Source of the DNA: an uncultured bacterium
Lineage (GTDB): Bacteria; Desulfobacterota; Desulfobulbia; Desulfobulbales; Desulfobulbaceae
Assembly (NCBI GenBank): GCA_903896915.1
Contig: CAITZN010000670.1
Coordinates: 1 to 7,034, forward strand
Length of the DNA stretch: 7,034 nt
Direction of reading: 5' to 3'
Shown: one piece after another, positions 6,833-7,034 of the stretch
How positions within the stretch are numbered: position 1 is the first letter of the stretch
Layout of the letters: the number at the start of each line of letters is the position of its first letter
The notes under the pieces: model-generated
What the model was told of the DNA's origin: nothing
What the model saw: the letters and a program-made list of their open reading frames with translations, nothing else
The model's database searches: none
Position numbers and translations under genes: made by a program

Positions 6833-6861
6833 TTGACACTATTTTCCTTCTCATTTATAGT
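6833..6861 (+). promoter_or_regulatory. Near-consensus sigma-70 promoter
   Basis: TTGACA (6833-6838) is a perfect -35 box and TATAGT (6856-6861) a good -10 box, separated by exactly 17 bp. Transcription should begin near 6868. The strength suggests high expression of the gene beginning at 7007. Confidence 0.8.
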
Positions 6862-6926
6862 CACCGCTACATTGAGGAAAGACCATTAACACACAGACAA
6901 AATCAACAATATTGAACAGAAACGGG

Positions 6927-6935
6927 AGGAGGTGA
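6927..6935 (+). promoter_or_regulatory. Orphan full-length Shine-Dalgarno sequence in a leader
   Basis: AGGAGGTGA is a nine-base match to the complement of the 16S rRNA 3' end, yet no ATG, GTG or TTG follows at normal spacing. The nearest ATG is at 6960, 24 nt after it. It may be a ribosome standby site or a control element in the leader of the gene at 7007. Confidence 0.45.
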
Positions 6936-6959
6936 ATTAATTTAGGGGTACGAAGTACT

Positions 6960-6989
6960 ATGCTGCAAGCAGTCAAACAAAACTTTTAA
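6960..6989 (+). CDS. Possible 9-residue leader peptide
   Basis: ATG at 6960 opens nine codons (MLQAVKQNF) ending in TAA at 6987-6989, 17 nt before the next gene's start. An AGGGG at 6944-6948 is 11 nt upstream, a poor spacing. There is no run of one amino acid that would suggest a classical attenuator. It may be a translated leader or chance. Confidence 0.25.
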   Translation: MLQAVKQNF

Positions 6990-6990
6990 T

Positions 6991-6999
6991 AAGGGGGAG
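6991..6999 (+). promoter_or_regulatory. Ribosome-binding site of the gene at 7007
   Basis: AAGGGGGAG lies 7 nt before the ATG at 7007-7009 and fixes that start. Confidence 0.75.
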
Positions 7000-7006
7000 T
7001 GCATAA

Positions 7007-7034
7007 ATGTCTCAAACACAAACTACTTTTCCAA
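7007..7034 (+). CDS. Start of an unidentified gene (cut by window end)
   Basis: ATG at 7007 follows a good ribosome-binding site and opens MSQTQTTFP before the window ends. Nine residues are not enough to assign a family. The strong promoter and the ~140-nt leader suggest an abundant or translationally controlled product. It diverges from pta. Confidence 0.65.

Noticed and set aside
1..7034. CRISPR arrays, tRNA or rRNA genes, insertion sequences
   Set aside because: No repeated spacer pattern, cloverleaf, rRNA-like sequence or transposase was seen on either strand.

Overview
The window looks like a chromosomal segment of an anaerobic, mercury-methylating bacterium. Gene content and moderately high GC fit a Desulfobacterota (deltaproteobacterial) sulfate reducer, perhaps of the Desulfobulbales. 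That placement is inference; no rRNA or other taxonomic marker is present. The central feature is an hgcA-hgcB pair (2049-3521, + strand). It encodes the membrane corrinoid protein and the 2[4Fe-4S] ferredoxin that together convert inorganic Hg(II) to methylmercury. HgcA is recognised by the cap-helix motif NVWCAAGK and five C-terminal membrane helices, HgcB by two Cx2Cx2Cx3C clusters, Cys73 and a C-terminal Cys-Cys pair.

The most unusual observation is at the start of hgcA. The conserved HgcA reading frame extends upstream past every ATG/GTG/TTG to an in-frame TGA at 2139-2141. The same frame continues beyond that TGA to an ATG at 2049 with a plausible ribosome-binding site. The TGA follows a Cys codon (Cys-TGA-Gly). 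A stem-loop lies 19 nt downstream with a GGUCC apical loop, very similar in placement and loop sequence to the bacterial SECIS of E. coli fdhF. The simplest exciting reading is a selenocysteine-containing HgcA (Cys30-Sec31). A nonsense mutation or a sequencing error is the dull alternative.

Layout from left to right: (1) 1-816 (+), the 3' part of a gene for an unrecognised protein with a beta-rich part and a helical, TPR-like C-terminus. (2) A stem-loop at 800-822, a likely terminator between convergent genes. (3) 878-1816 (-), a PflX-type radical SAM protein. (4) A 232-bp divergent intergenic region with two inverted repeats. (5) hgcA and hgcB, 12 bp apart. (6) 3632-4018 (-), a small acidic helical protein of unknown function. 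(7) 4186-6321 (-), full-length phosphate acetyltransferase, with a good promoter at 6372-6400. (8) 6401-6832, a region without a convincing gene. (9) A near-consensus sigma-70 promoter at 6833-6861, a leader of about 140 nt with an orphan Shine-Dalgarno sequence and a 9-codon ORF, and the first codons of a gene starting at 7007.

Functional links: HgcA receives a methyl group, thought to come from methyl-tetrahydrofolate of one-carbon/acetyl-CoA metabolism, and passes it to Hg(II). HgcB re-reduces the corrinoid and may hand over Hg(II). Pta interconverts acetyl-CoA and acetyl phosphate in the same broad metabolic area. It is on the opposite strand in its own transcription unit, so a direct link is not shown.
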